Of a DNA stretch of 64,000 nucleotides, positions 26,128 to 34,910 are shown piece after piece. This DNA comes from Marinobacter changyiensis (lineage in GTDB: Bacteria; Pseudomonadota; Gammaproteobacteria; Pseudomonadales; Oleiphilaceae), in assembly GCF_009193265.1 (NCBI RefSeq), contig NZ_VZZZ01000001.1, positions 558,001-622,000 of the forward strand, in the 5' to 3' direction. Within the stretch, counting starts at the first letter, position 1. The number at the start of each line of letters is the position of its first letter. The position numbers and the translations under genes are program-made. The notes under the pieces were generated by a model that was not told the origin of the DNA, ran no database searches, and worked only from the letters and a program-made list of their open reading frames with translations.

Positions 26128-27168
26128 TCAGAGTGTCCGTAGCAATGTCTCGGTTTGTTCCCATCCAATACACGGGTCGGTAATCGAGCAGCCGTAAACC
26201 AGTTCATCTCCATCGTTCTGGCGACCGTACTCGAGGAAGCTTTCCAGCATCAAGCCGCGTATGTGCGCATTACCGGCTCTGTTCTGGGCCATCACCTCCC
26301 GGGCAATGTCCAGCTGACGTTCTGCCTGTTTGCAGGCGTTGTCGTGACTGCAATCCACCATGACCGCAGTGTTCAGCCCCGCAGTGGCAAGCAGGTCGGT
26401 AGCCGATAAAATACTGTTGGCGTCATAATTTGTAATACCCCGGCCTCCCCGCAAGACCAGATGGGTGTCCCGATTGCCCGCCGTGGTAATCATCGCCGGT
26501 TGGCCGGCCTGATTCAGGCCAAACCGGTGATGGCTGTGGGCCGCCGATTTGATTGCATTGATGACCACACCGATACTGCCGTCGGTGCCATTCTTGAACC
26601 CCACTGGCATGGCACAGCCACTGACCATCTCCCGGTGAATCTGGGATTCGGTGGTTCGGGCGCCGACTGCGGCCCAACTGATAACGTCCTCCATGTAGTC
26701 CATGGCCATCGGACTCAAAGCCTCCGTCGCCAACGGCAAACCCAGGGCCGCCAGATTCAGCAACAGGCGTCTTGAGCGCATCAACCCCTGATTCAGGTCC
26801 CCGGAGCCGGTACGCTCCGGGTCATACAACAGCCCTTTCCAGCCCACAGTGGTTCTGGGCTTTTCCAGATACGCCCGCATGACAATATGAAAACGGTCAC
26901 TTACCTCGTCTGCCAGCGCCGCCAGACGTTCGCCGTACTCCAGGGCAGCCACTTCATCATGCACTGAACAGGGGCCCACCACTATCAGAACCCGGTGGTC
27001 TTCCCCGTGCAAAATACGGCGAATGGCTTCCCGATGGCGACCAATTTGCGCCGCCAGCAGCGTCGATACAGGTAATTGCGCCCGCAACTGGTGAACTGTG
27101 GGTAACACCGAAGCATCTTCCGTGGGCTGGGCGGTCTCAAGGCTTTGGGCCTTCATGGGCATGGTCAT
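26128..27168 (-). CDS. 3-deoxy-7-phosphoheptulonate synthase (DAHP synthase, class I)
   Basis: 346 residues, matching the AroF/AroG/AroH type that condenses PEP and erythrose-4-phosphate as the first step of the shikimate pathway. Conserved blocks include VVGPCSVHDEVAALEYGERL, RAYLEKPRTTVGWKGL, GARTTESQIHREM, VMVDCSHDNACK and the C-terminal YGCSITDPCIGWEQTETLL. Which aromatic acid inhibits it cannot be told reliably. A strong intrinsic terminator ends 32 bases before its ATG, and upstream of that is a short frame packed with Trp, Phe and Tyr codons, so synthesis is probably controlled by attenuation. Confidence 0.95.
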   Translation of the reverse strand: MTMPMKAQSLETAQPTEDASVLPTVHQLRAQLPVSTLLAAQIGRHREAIRRILHGEDHRVLIVVGPCSVHDEVAALEYGERLAALADEVSDRFHIVMRAYLEKPRTTVGWKGLLYDPERTGSGDLNQGLMRSRRLLLNLAALGLPLATEALSPMAMDYMEDVISWAAVGARTTESQIHREMVSGCAMPVGFKNGTDGSIGVVINAIKSAAHSHHRFGLNQAGQPAMITTAGNRDTHLVLRGGRGITNYDANSILSATDLLATAGLNTAVMVDCSHDNACKQAERQLDIAREVMAQNRAGNAHIRGLMLESFLEYGRQNDGDELVYGCSITDPCIGWEQTETLLRTL

Positions 27169-27200
27169 TATCGGTTTTCCTGTTTCCCTGGGTCAGAATC

Positions 27201-27236
27201 AAAAAAGCCCCGGCTGGGCTACCAGTCGGGGCTTTT
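27201..27236 (-). terminator. Attenuator terminator in the DAHP synthase leader
   Basis: On the minus strand, AAAAGCCCCGACTGG and CCAGCCGGGGCTTTT pair over 15 positions with one mismatch around a TAGC loop, followed by Ts. It lies between promoter and structural gene, so it must act as an attenuator rather than an end signal. A second GAAAGCCC at 27255-27262 could pair with the 3' arm and act as antiterminator. Confidence 0.85.
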
Positions 27237-27300
27237 CGAGTCCGGTGGCAGCCTGGGCTTTCTCCGGGCTACCTTCCTCGCTAATCAGTCGGTGAAGATC

Positions 27301-27378
27301 TTACGGGCGGCCCGGGTACTGGCTAAAATAAAAGCCATATCCAAACCACCAAGAACATACAGGCGCACAGCCCGCCAT
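27301..27378 (-). CDS. Aromatic-rich leader peptide of the DAHP synthase attenuator
   Basis: A 25-codon frame from ATG 27378 to TAA. Residues 9-21 read SWWFGYGFYFSQY: two Trp, three Phe and three Tyr within 13 residues. Such density just ahead of an intrinsic terminator and a DAHP synthase gene is the signature of ribosome-mediated attenuation, in which stalling at scarce aromatic tRNAs prevents termination. The mix suggests that it senses all three end products. The ribosome site is weak (GGTAAC), and overlapping alternative frames exist (ATG at 27359 and 27340), but only this one is aromatic-rich in a way that makes functional sense. Confidence 0.75.
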   Translation of the reverse strand: MAGCAPVCSWWFGYGFYFSQYPGRP

Positions 27379-27442
27379 CGAGTTACCGAAAGCTTTCAGA
27401 ACATTCAATTGACAGGGCGCAGCTGTAGTCTTCATGCTTTTT

Positions 27443-27470
27443 ACTATAACGCCGGCTTTCAGGTTTGCAA
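27443..27470 (-). promoter_or_regulatory. Promoter of the leader/DAHP synthase unit
   Basis: On the minus strand TTGCAA (27470-27465) and TATAGT (27448-27443) are 16 bases apart, a good sigma-70 match. The start would fall near 27436, giving a leader of about 268 bases containing the peptide frame and attenuator. Confidence 0.65.
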
Positions 27471-27486
27471 ACCGTTTAAACGGTTT
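27469..27486. promoter_or_regulatory. Perfect 18-base palindrome at the DAHP synthase promoter
   Basis: AAACCGTTTAAACGGTTT is an exact inverted repeat that touches the -35 element of the DAHP synthase promoter and lies 39 bases before the divergent gene at 27525. It does not fit the TyrR or TrpR consensus that I know. A regulator-binding site is likely but unidentified. Confidence 0.45.
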
Positions 27487-27524
27487 TTCCTGACGGCACC
27501 GACAGGGTCTGACAGGAAACCTTC

Positions 27525-28298
27525 ATGAAACTACAGCTTATCAGTGTCCTGTTCGTTGTTCTTTCCGGTTTCGCAGCCTCCCTGTCAGCAGCTCCGGAGG
27601 CCCGCACCCATGCCCTCAATAACCGGCCTGCCCAGGAGATTGCGACTCAGCTGCGGGAGCTTTATCCGGGCAATCAGCTTGCCATCAGCACCAGTGGACA
27701 GCAGCTGATCATTCGTGGAGAACCTCAGCTCCTGGATGAAGTCGGCATGCTGGTGAACACCATGGATGTTGCGCCGGTCCAGATGCGCATCACTGTACGC
27801 AGCGGCAACGCTGATGACCGGTACCGCCAGGGTGGCGGTGTAACCATCAGCGACAATAATGTGAACATTGGGGCCGAACAGACAGTAACCACCACCCGCC
27901 GCAACCGCGAGCAGAACATCGTGGTACAGGATGGCCAGTCGGCGCACATCAGTTCCGGCCAGGTCCGAGCCCTTCCGATGGCCATTCGGGGTGGTCGCAA
28001 CCCGGCGGCAATTTTTCAGCAGGTGGATATCCGCAGTGGCTTCATCATAATGCCCCAGGTCATTTCTGATCGTCAGATTGAGCTGAAAGTAATGGCATTC
28101 GACGACGACCCGAAAAATGACCTCCCCGGCTATGAAACCGAGGCCGTGATGACCATCCGGCGGGTCGAACCCGGCCAGTGGGTGAAGCTGGGCAGTACCG
28201 AAACCTCCAGCGCGGGCAGTCGCTCCGGAATCCTCTACGACGTTGGTGGCAGCCGGGTGCAAAGCCAATCCTTTGAGGTTCGGGTAGACATTATGTAA
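27525..28298 (+). CDS. Secretin-like periplasmic or outer-membrane protein
   Basis: 257 residues. A signal peptide is clear (MKLQLISVLFVVLSGFAASLSA, cleavage near residue 22). Residues about 27-80 (LNNRPAQEIATQLRELYPG then LIIRGEPQLLDEVGMLVNTMD) resemble the N-terminal small domains of secretins, with the VNTMDVAPVQMRITV transition seen in GspD/PilQ proteins. The rest lacks a full secretin pore, being far too short. Its partner is unknown and no secretion genes adjoin. Divergent from the DAHP synthase leader; convergent with the J-domain gene. Confidence 0.7.
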   Translation: MKLQLISVLFVVLSGFAASLSAAPEARTHALNNRPAQEIATQLRELYPGNQLAISTSGQQLIIRGEPQLLDEVGMLVNTMDVAPVQMRITVRSGNADDRYRQGGGVTISDNNVNIGAEQTVTTTRRNREQNIVVQDGQSAHISSGQVRALPMAIRGGRNPAAIFQQVDIRSGFIIMPQVISDRQIELKVMAFDDDPKNDLPGYETEAVMTIRRVEPGQWVKLGSTETSSAGSRSGILYDVGGSRVQSQSFEVRVDIM

Positions 28299-28314
28299 CC
28301 GGGCCACGGGCCGC

Positions 28315-28821
28315 CTATGACATCCCTCGGGCAAGCAGAACACTTTTAGCTTCATTCACCTTGGCCGCCAGGTAATCGTTACCCCCCCGGTCAGGGTGTA
28401 TTTTTTGCATCAGTCGCCGATGAGCGGCAACGACCTCTTCACGGCTGCAGCCCTGATTCACTCCCAGTATCTCGCAGGCCTCCCGGATACCCATCTGGCC
28501 CGTTGCAATCGGTGCTTGCTGTCTGCCCTGTTGTCTGTCGTTTTGATGTGCGCCGCCTTTGTAATCCTGATACAGCTTGTTGAGCCACGGCAAGTGCCTC
28601 AGCAGCATCGGTAATCTTTTTAAAAGCGGGATCAGCGCTGCAAAACCCGCCACCAGCACATGGACCCGGCCAGTCAGCACCAGAACCACTAAAATGGCGC
28701 CGAATATGGCCAGGGCGACCTTCCAGGTGGCCGCTTTTCTTTTTTCCGGCGTCAGACCACCCCACTGCTTCAGTATGACGAACATCAGAGCGGCAAGGCC
28801 AATGCCGAGAATCCAGTGCAT
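28315..28821 (-). CDS. Membrane-anchored J-domain protein
   Basis: 168 residues: two N-terminal membrane segments (MHWILGIGLAALMFVILKQW and a second about 36-65), a basic Gln-rich linker, and a C-terminal J-domain (about 110-168) with the HPD tripeptide in MQKIHPDRGGNDYLA. The architecture resembles mitochondrial Pam18/TIM14-type J-proteins, which recruit Hsp70 to a membrane site. The client is unknown. Convergent with the secretin-like gene, 16 bases apart. Confidence 0.85.
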   Translation of the reverse strand: MHWILGIGLAALMFVILKQWGGLTPEKRKAATWKVALAIFGAILVVLVLTGRVHVLVAGFAALIPLLKRLPMLLRHLPWLNKLYQDYKGGAHQNDRQQGRQQAPIATGQMGIREACEILGVNQGCSREEVVAAHRRLMQKIHPDRGGNDYLAAKVNEAKSVLLARGMS

Positions 28822-29118
28822 TCAATCATCCTTTTGTAAGGGATATCCGTAACACCTCAGGAATGTCACGGTGACGCTGCTATCATACCGAGCTTAACGA
28901 TAGGCAATGTTTACAGCATCGCCGGCATGTGCATCCGAACAAGCATTTTAACGGCCCTTCCTGACAGGTCCACTACAGCTATTCGTCAATTGCATAGGCA
29001 GCTATCTTTCACGCTATACTCACGACCATTAAATTAACACATTGAACATGCCCGCTACGGTGACTTTCCGGTGTTTCCGATTGTCACCCATGGACACATG
29101 GTAATCAGGACCCGACTC

Positions 29119-30246
29119 ATGCGAACAGCCTCCCGTTTCTTAATCGTCATTCTCTTTCTTGGCGTTGTTCTTGGTGGCATTTTTGGCTACAAGTTTTATC
29201 AGTTTGGCCAGATGCAGGAGCAGTTTTCCCAGCCTCAGCCGCCAGCGGTTATCTCTGCGGTAAAGGCCGAGATTGCGTCCTGGCGGCCTGCTGTAAAAGC
29301 CGTTGGCAGCATCGTCGCGGTCAACGGTATTGAAGTGGCCAATGAGGTGCCGGGTGTGATTGAGGAGATCAATTTTGACTCCGGCGATACAGTACAAAGT
29401 GGCGATGTCCTGATCCGGCTCAACAGCGCAATCGATGAAGCGGCCGTTCGTACCCGCAAGGCAGAAGCCCAGCTGGCCGAACAGGAATTCAAACGGGTCT
29501 CCGACCTGCTGCCGAGGCGCGCGGTGTCGCAATCCCAGTATGACGAGTCCAAGGCTAATTTCGATGCGGCTGAAGCCAGGGTCAATGAAGCAGAAGCCCA
29601 GCTCAGCAAGAAAGTCATTCGGGCTCCCTTCGACGGCACCGTAGGCCTGCGCATGGTGGATCAGGGTGAATACCTTGCCACCGGCTCTCCGATTGTCGAA
29701 ATCAATATGCTTGATCCGATTTATGCGGATTACACCCTGTCTGAGAAAGAACTTTCCGAGATCGCCATTGGCTACACTGTTGAAGTGACAGTGGCCGCCG
29801 TACGAGGAGAAACCTTTGAGGGCGAGATCACCGCCATTAACTCCTCGGTAAACCCCGAAAGCCGTACCGTTCGACTACGGGCAACACTTCCGAACCCGGG
29901 CAACAAACTCAAACCCGGCATGTTTGCCAGCGTTCTGACCCGCCAGCCGGAAGATAAAGCAGTCGTTACCGTACCCAGAACAGCCATTTCCTATAACACT
30001 TACGGTGACTACGTGTTCGTGGTCGAGAACAATGACGAGGACGAACTTATCGTTAATCGCCGCACCGTAACCAGCGGCGAGACCCGCGACGGCCGGGTTG
30101 CCATCACCCGCGGGCTGGAAGCAGAAGAGCAGGTTGTTGAGAAAGGACTGCTGCGGCTGCGGGCTGAACAGCGCGTGACCATCCAGAAGGATTCGGACTC
30201 CGGCGATGACAAGACCACCGATTCATCGGCGGAGGCCTCTGACTGA
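29119..30246 (+). CDS. RND efflux periplasmic adaptor subunit
   Basis: About 375 residues of the membrane fusion protein family. An N-terminal anchor helix (FLIVILFLGVVLGGIFGYKF) precedes paired lipoyl half-motifs (VNGIEVANEVPGVIEEINFD and VIRAPFDGTVGLRMVDQGEY) that flank an alpha-hairpin, then the beta-barrel. It links the RND pump to an outer-membrane channel. The stop overlaps the pump gene start by one base. The frame extends to 29071, but the ATG at 29119 follows an AGGA and gives a normal N terminus. No TolC-like gene or local regulator adjoins. Confidence 0.92.
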   Translation: MRTASRFLIVILFLGVVLGGIFGYKFYQFGQMQEQFSQPQPPAVISAVKAEIASWRPAVKAVGSIVAVNGIEVANEVPGVIEEINFDSGDTVQSGDVLIRLNSAIDEAAVRTRKAEAQLAEQEFKRVSDLLPRRAVSQSQYDESKANFDAAEARVNEAEAQLSKKVIRAPFDGTVGLRMVDQGEYLATGSPIVEINMLDPIYADYTLSEKELSEIAIGYTVEVTVAAVRGETFEGEITAINSSVNPESRTVRLRATLPNPGNKLKPGMFASVLTRQPEDKAVVTVPRTAISYNTYGDYVFVVENNDEDELIVNRRTVTSGETRDGRVAITRGLEAEEQVVEKGLLRLRAEQRVTIQKDSDSGDDKTTDSSAEASD

Positions 30247-33200
30247 TGCGCTTCACTGACATTTTTGTCCAACGGCCGGTACTGGCCACTGTTGTCAGCC
30301 TGCTGATTCTTCTGCTGGGCGCACGGGCGGCCATGGAGATGGAAATCCGCCAGTACCCCGAACTGGAAAGCACCACGGTGACAGTAACCACCGCCTATCC
30401 GGGGGCAAGCTCTGATCTGGTCAAAGGGTTTATCACCACGCCACTTCAGCAAGCCATAGCCGAAGCCAGCGGCATTGATTACCTGAGTTCTACCAGCTCC
30501 CAGGGCCGGTCCACCATCGAAGCAAAGATGGTACTTAATTACGACGCCAACGCAGCACTGGCAGAAATACAGGCCAAGGTCGCCAGCCAGCGCAACGTGT
30601 TGCCAGCGGATGCCCAGGACCCGGTTATCACTTCGACCACCGGCGACTCCACCGCCCTGATGTACATTGCGTTTTACAGCTCCGAGTTGCAGGTACCGCA
30701 AATCACCGATTACCTCACCCGTGTGGTGCAGCCCAAGCTACAGGCGCTGGCGGGAGTCGGCAAAGCGGATCTGCTGGGGCGTAAGTTTGCCCTTCGGGTA
30801 TGGCTCGATCCCGAGCGACTTGCCGCCGTCGATATGACGTCCCGGGAGGTTGTGAATGTATTACTCCAGAACAACTACCAGGCCGCTGTCGGCAACACCC
30901 GCAGTGAATTCGTCAAAATCAGCATGACCAGCGATACCGATGTCGGCGATCCGGAACAGTTCAAGGATCTCGTGGTCAAGGAATCGGACGGCTCCCTGAT
31001 CCGGTTGAGCGACATCGCCCGGGTCGAGCTGGGGTCGGAAACCTACGACCAGCTGGCGCTCTACAAGGGTCAACCTGCCACTTATGTCGCCATTGAACTG
31101 TCCCCCGGCGCCAACCCGCTGACCGTCGCCAAACTGGTGAAAGATGAGCTACCGGGTATTGAGCAGCAGCTGCCCGCGGGACTCGATGTACGCCTGGCCT
31201 ACGATGCTTCCGACTTCATCGACAACTCGATCAATGAGGTCATCAAGACCTTGCTGGAAGCCATGGTCATCGTTCTGGTGGTGGTTTTCCTCACCCTGGG
31301 CTCTGTCCGTGCCGCTATCGTCCCCTCCGTGGCAGTGCCACTGTCGCTGGTCGGCGGCGCTTTCGTCATGCTGTTGATGGGGTTTTCGCTGAACCTCCTG
31401 ACGTTATTGTCGATGGTTCTGGCCATCGGTCTGGTGGTGGATGATGCCATCATCATGGTGGAGAACGTCCACCGTCATATCGAAGCGGGTGAGTCCCGGT
31501 TTGATGCGGCCATCAACGGCGCTCGGGAAATGGCTACGCCGATTATTGCCATGACCACGACGCTGGTCGCCGTTTACGCCCCGATCGGTTTCATGGGCGG
31601 ACTGGTAGGGTCGCTGTTTACCGAATTCGCCTTTACCCTTGCAGGTACCGTGGTTATTTCCGGTATCGTCGCCCTGACCCTGTCACCCATGTTGTCGGCA
31701 CTGGTGCTCAAACCCCACGGCAATCCGGGCCGCTTTGAAAACCTGGTCGAGCGCACTTTCACCGGCCTTGCCAATGGTTACAAGCGTGCGCTGACGTCAA
31801 CCATGCAGACAATTTCGGTGGTTATCTTCTTTGCTCTGGTCGTGCTGACCTCGATTTACTTCATGGTCGCCATGAGCCAGAACGAACTGGCCCCGACGGA
31901 AGATCAGGGCATTCTCTTCTACCAGGGTCTCGGCGCCCAAACCTCAACGCTGGAATACCTGCAGGAGCATGGCGACGAAGTGCAGGAGCGGATGGCTGGA
32001 ATCGAGGGCTATAACGAGGATTTCATGATCCTCGGTATCACTGGGCCCAACGCTGTGTTTGGGGGTTTCAAAATGGCACCCTGGGGTGACCGTGAGATCA
32101 GCCAGTTCGAGGTCCAGCCCAAACTTCAACAAGAGTTGTCCAAGGTCACGGGTCTGCAAACAGCCGTGTTCCCGCGCCCGTCACTACCGGGCTCCGGGGG
32201 CGGCCTGCCCTTCCAGTTCGTACTGACCACGGGTGAGGATTACGAGCGTCTGAACGAGGTTGCCAACGAGTTGCAGGGCAAGGCCATGCAGAGCGGTAAT
32301 TTCATGTTCCTGCAGAAGTCGATCGATTTTGATCGCCCGGTCACCAACGTCAAGGTGGATCGCGACAGGGTGGCGGACCTTGGCCTGTCGATGCAGGACG
32401 TGGGTCAGGCGATGTCGAGCATGCTGGGGGGCGGCTATATCAACCGCTTCAATATGCAGGGCCGTTCCTATCAGGTGATTCCTCAGGCCGATCAGCAATT
32501 CCGGACCGACGAGCAAGCCCTGAACGAATATTACATACGGGCGGATAACGGCGAACTGGTGCCCCTGAGCAGCGTCATCACCTTTGAGAAATCGGTGGAG
32601 CCCTCGCAACGGACCCAGTTCAATCAGCTCAATTCGCTCACCCTGGAGGGCGTGCCGATGCCCGGCACCACCGCAGGCGATGCCATGGCCTTTATGGAGC
32701 AAACAGCTGCAGATACGCTGCCTCAGGGCTTCAGCTACGATTACACCGGGGAAACCCGCCAGCTGGCCAATCAGGGCAGCGCCCTGATGGTGACGTTCTT
32801 CCTTTCACTGTTGGTGATTTACCTGGTGCTGGCGGCGCAGTTCGAGAGCTGGCGTGACCCCTTCATTATCCTGGTGTCGGTGCCCATGTCGGTGGCGGGC
32901 GCCATGGCCTTTATCGTGCTCGGGTTTGCCACTATGAACATCTACACCCAGGTGGGACTGATCACGTTGATCGGCGTGGTCTCCAAGAACGGCATTCTGA
33001 TTGTCGAATTCGCCAATCAGCTTCAGGTCGACCGTGGTCTGAGCAAGCGTGAAGCCGTTCTGGAAGCTGCGGCTATACGGTTACGGCCGATCATCATGAC
33101 CTCGCTGGCATTGATCTTTGCCATGGTGCCGCTGTTGATCGCGGTTGGGCCTGGCGCTGAAAGCCGGTTTGCCATAGGTCTGACCATCGCCACAGGCCTG

Positions 33201-33317
33201 GGTATCGGCACCTTGTTCACGGTGTTCGTGCTACCTGCCTTCTATATCCTGCTGGGCCGGGACCACAACGGCAGCAAACCAGAAGAGGGCGACCAGACAC
33301 CGGTGCCCGCACACTGA
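30246..33317 (+). CDS. RND-family multidrug efflux pump, inner-membrane subunit
   Basis: 1023 residues, the usual AcrB/MexB-superfamily length, with 12 membrane helices and two large periplasmic loops. Proton-relay residues are in place: Asp399-Asp400 in LVVDDAIIMVEN (helix 4) and Lys914 in GVVSKNGILIVEFANQL (helix 10). The start MRFTDIFVQRPVLATVVSL is typical of the MdtC/VexF side of the HAE1 family. Substrates probably include hydrophobic toxicants; not deducible in detail. Coupled to the adaptor and followed by a strong terminator. Confidence 0.95.
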   Translation: MRFTDIFVQRPVLATVVSLLILLLGARAAMEMEIRQYPELESTTVTVTTAYPGASSDLVKGFITTPLQQAIAEASGIDYLSSTSSQGRSTIEAKMVLNYDANAALAEIQAKVASQRNVLPADAQDPVITSTTGDSTALMYIAFYSSELQVPQITDYLTRVVQPKLQALAGVGKADLLGRKFALRVWLDPERLAAVDMTSREVVNVLLQNNYQAAVGNTRSEFVKISMTSDTDVGDPEQFKDLVVKESDGSLIRLSDIARVELGSETYDQLALYKGQPATYVAIELSPGANPLTVAKLVKDELPGIEQQLPAGLDVRLAYDASDFIDNSINEVIKTLLEAMVIVLVVVFLTLGSVRAAIVPSVAVPLSLVGGAFVMLLMGFSLNLLTLLSMVLAIGLVVDDAIIMVENVHRHIEAGESRFDAAINGAREMATPIIAMTTTLVAVYAPIGFMGGLVGSLFTEFAFTLAGTVVISGIVALTLSPMLSALVLKPHGNPGRFENLVERTFTGLANGYKRALTSTMQTISVVIFFALVVLTSIYFMVAMSQNELAPTEDQGILFYQGLGAQTSTLEYLQEHGDEVQERMAGIEGYNEDFMILGITGPNAVFGGFKMAPWGDREISQFEVQPKLQQELSKVTGLQTAVFPRPSLPGSGGGLPFQFVLTTGEDYERLNEVANELQGKAMQSGNFMFLQKSIDFDRPVTNVKVDRDRVADLGLSMQDVGQAMSSMLGGGYINRFNMQGRSYQVIPQADQQFRTDEQALNEYYIRADNGELVPLSSVITFEKSVEPSQRTQFNQLNSLTLEGVPMPGTTAGDAMAFMEQTAADTLPQGFSYDYTGETRQLANQGSALMVTFFLSLLVIYLVLAAQFESWRDPFIILVSVPMSVAGAMAFIVLGFATMNIYTQVGLITLIGVVSKNGILIVEFANQLQVDRGLSKREAVLEAAAIRLRPIIMTSLALIFAMVPLLIAVGPGAESRFAIGLTIATGLGIGTLFTVFVLPAFYILLGRDHNGSKPEEGDQTPVPAH

Positions 33318-33332
33318 ACCGGATGGTCCCAT

Positions 33333-33368
33333 AAGCCCGACAGCCACCTGGTTGTCGGGCTTTTTTTT
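33333..33368 (+). terminator. Rho-independent terminator after the RND operon
   Basis: AAGCCCGACA and its complement TGTCGGGCTT flank a short loop, followed by eight or nine Ts, 16 bases past the pump stop. Textbook intrinsic terminator. Confidence 0.93.
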
Positions 33369-33422
33369 GCCTACTCCCCTATACTGAGGAATGACTATCA
33401 TGACTCGACGGACACCTCGCCC

Positions 33423-33749
33423 GTGACTCTCAGCTCGCTGTTCTGGATATTCGTTGCCGGTTTTCTGGTGTGGTACTGGTGGAAAGCCAAAGCCATAAAG
33501 GACTTCGTCCTGACCGCTGCCAAAGCCTACTGTAAAAAGATGGATGTGTTGCTACTCGATGAGGCTGTTTATCTGCGCGGGCTCTGGATCAAACGTGACC
33601 AGCAGGGCAATCTGCGGGTGTGGCGACGTTTTATGTTTGATTTCACCTCCACCGGTGAAGAGCGCTACCTGGGGCGGATCATCATGCTTGGACGCACCAT
33701 CGAGCACATGGAACTGGAACCCCACCGGTTCAGCGGACCGGAATACTGA
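33423..33749 (+). CDS. DUF3301 single-pass membrane protein
   Basis: 108 residues: one N-terminal membrane helix (LFWIFVAGFLVWYWWKAKAIK) then a soluble domain with KKMDVLLLDEAVYLRGLW and RRFMFDFTSTGEERYLGRI, characteristic of DUF3301 proteins of gammaproteobacteria. No function is known. GTG start at 33423. It follows the RND terminator and precedes the lipase, and is probably independent of both. Confidence 0.85.
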   Translation: MTLSSLFWIFVAGFLVWYWWKAKAIKDFVLTAAKAYCKKMDVLLLDEAVYLRGLWIKRDQQGNLRVWRRFMFDFTSTGEERYLGRIIMLGRTIEHMELEPHRFSGPEY

Positions 33750-33890
33750 GCCCGCCACGACACTTCCCTGTTAGCCCCTCCCCCAAATGGGTGATTCTGT
33801 TAAAGCCCCCAATCGCAAATAATCTTCGACGCATTGGAGACAAAGGCTGCCAATCATGACAGCCGCAGACAAAAACAACAGGAGTCAACC

Positions 33891-34817
33891 ATGCGAAAAC
33901 TCATCACTCTGGCCGTGGTGTTGGGCTGCGTCGTGCTCGCCGCGCCCACTCTCAGCTATGCAGACTACACCAAAACCAAGTATCCGATCGTACTGGTTCA
34001 CGGCGTTACCGGCTTTAACACCATCGGCGGCCTTATCAATTATTTCCACAACGTTCCCTGGAACCTCGAGCGGAGCGGTGCGCGGGTCTATTCCGCCAGC
34101 GTCTCGTTCGTCAACAGCAGTGAGCAGCGCGGGCAACAACTGGCCAACTACATCAACGGCCTCGGCCAATCAAAAGTCAACATCATGGCTCACAGTCAGG
34201 GCGCGCCGACCTCCCGCGTGACGGCTTCCCTGATCCCACACAAAATTGCCTCCATCACGTCCATTAACGGGGTAAATAAAGGCTCCAAGGTTGCAGATGT
34301 TGCTCGGGGCATCATTCCCCCTGGCAGCTATGTCGAGGGTGGCGCTAACGCCATCGCTGGCGCGCTGGGTGACCTGGTCAACGCCCTGTCAGGATCCAAC
34401 AACCCTCAGGACGGTGTTGCGGCACTGGAAACCCTGACCACTAATGGCACCACCCAGCTCAATAACGCGCTGGACTGGAAAGGGGTCAACCGCTGGTCCT
34501 GTGCGGGAACCAATGAGGACGTGTGGATCAATGGTAACCGGATCAAGTTCTTTTCATGGACCGGCCGCGCGATCTGGACCAACTGGACCGACATCACCGA
34601 TCCCTTTCTGGGTGTTACCTCTCTGGCCTTTGGCAATGAACCCAATGATGGCCTGGTCGGCGTTTGTGCAACTATGATGGGCAATGTCATCGGCACTCAT
34701 TATGAGATGAACCACGTGGATGCGATTAATCACCTGTTCGGTGCGCGCTCCTGGTGGACAAACCCGATATCGCTTTATCGCAGCCAGGCTAACCGCCTGA
34801 AGAACCGCGGTCTTTAG
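33891..34817 (+). CDS. lipA: Secreted triacylglycerol lipase, Pseudomonas family I
   Basis: 308 residues with a signal peptide (MRKLITLAVVLGCVVLAAPT, cleavage near LSYA/DYTK). The mature enzyme starts like LipA (YTKTKYPIVLVHGVTGF). Catalytic Ser102 is in AHSQG; the acid is likely the Asp of NDGLVG and the base the His of MNHVDAINHLFG. The nucleophile-elbow pentapeptide has Ala where this family normally has Gly. It should be exported by Sec, folded by its chaperone in the periplasm and released by type II secretion. ATG 33891 has AGGAG upstream. The foldase gene follows 93 bases later. Confidence 0.93.
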   Translation: MRKLITLAVVLGCVVLAAPTLSYADYTKTKYPIVLVHGVTGFNTIGGLINYFHNVPWNLERSGARVYSASVSFVNSSEQRGQQLANYINGLGQSKVNIMAHSQGAPTSRVTASLIPHKIASITSINGVNKGSKVADVARGIIPPGSYVEGGANAIAGALGDLVNALSGSNNPQDGVAALETLTTNGTTQLNNALDWKGVNRWSCAGTNEDVWINGNRIKFFSWTGRAIWTNWTDITDPFLGVTSLAFGNEPNDGLVGVCATMMGNVIGTHYEMNHVDAINHLFGARSWWTNPISLYRSQANRLKNRGL

Positions 34818-34910
34818 CCCGAAGCTGAAAACTCTGAGCGAGCCAGGACCCCGGACCGGAGTAATCCGCCGGGGGACTTGCCGTAAGCCGCATTTTCGGG
34901 ATCTGCTACT

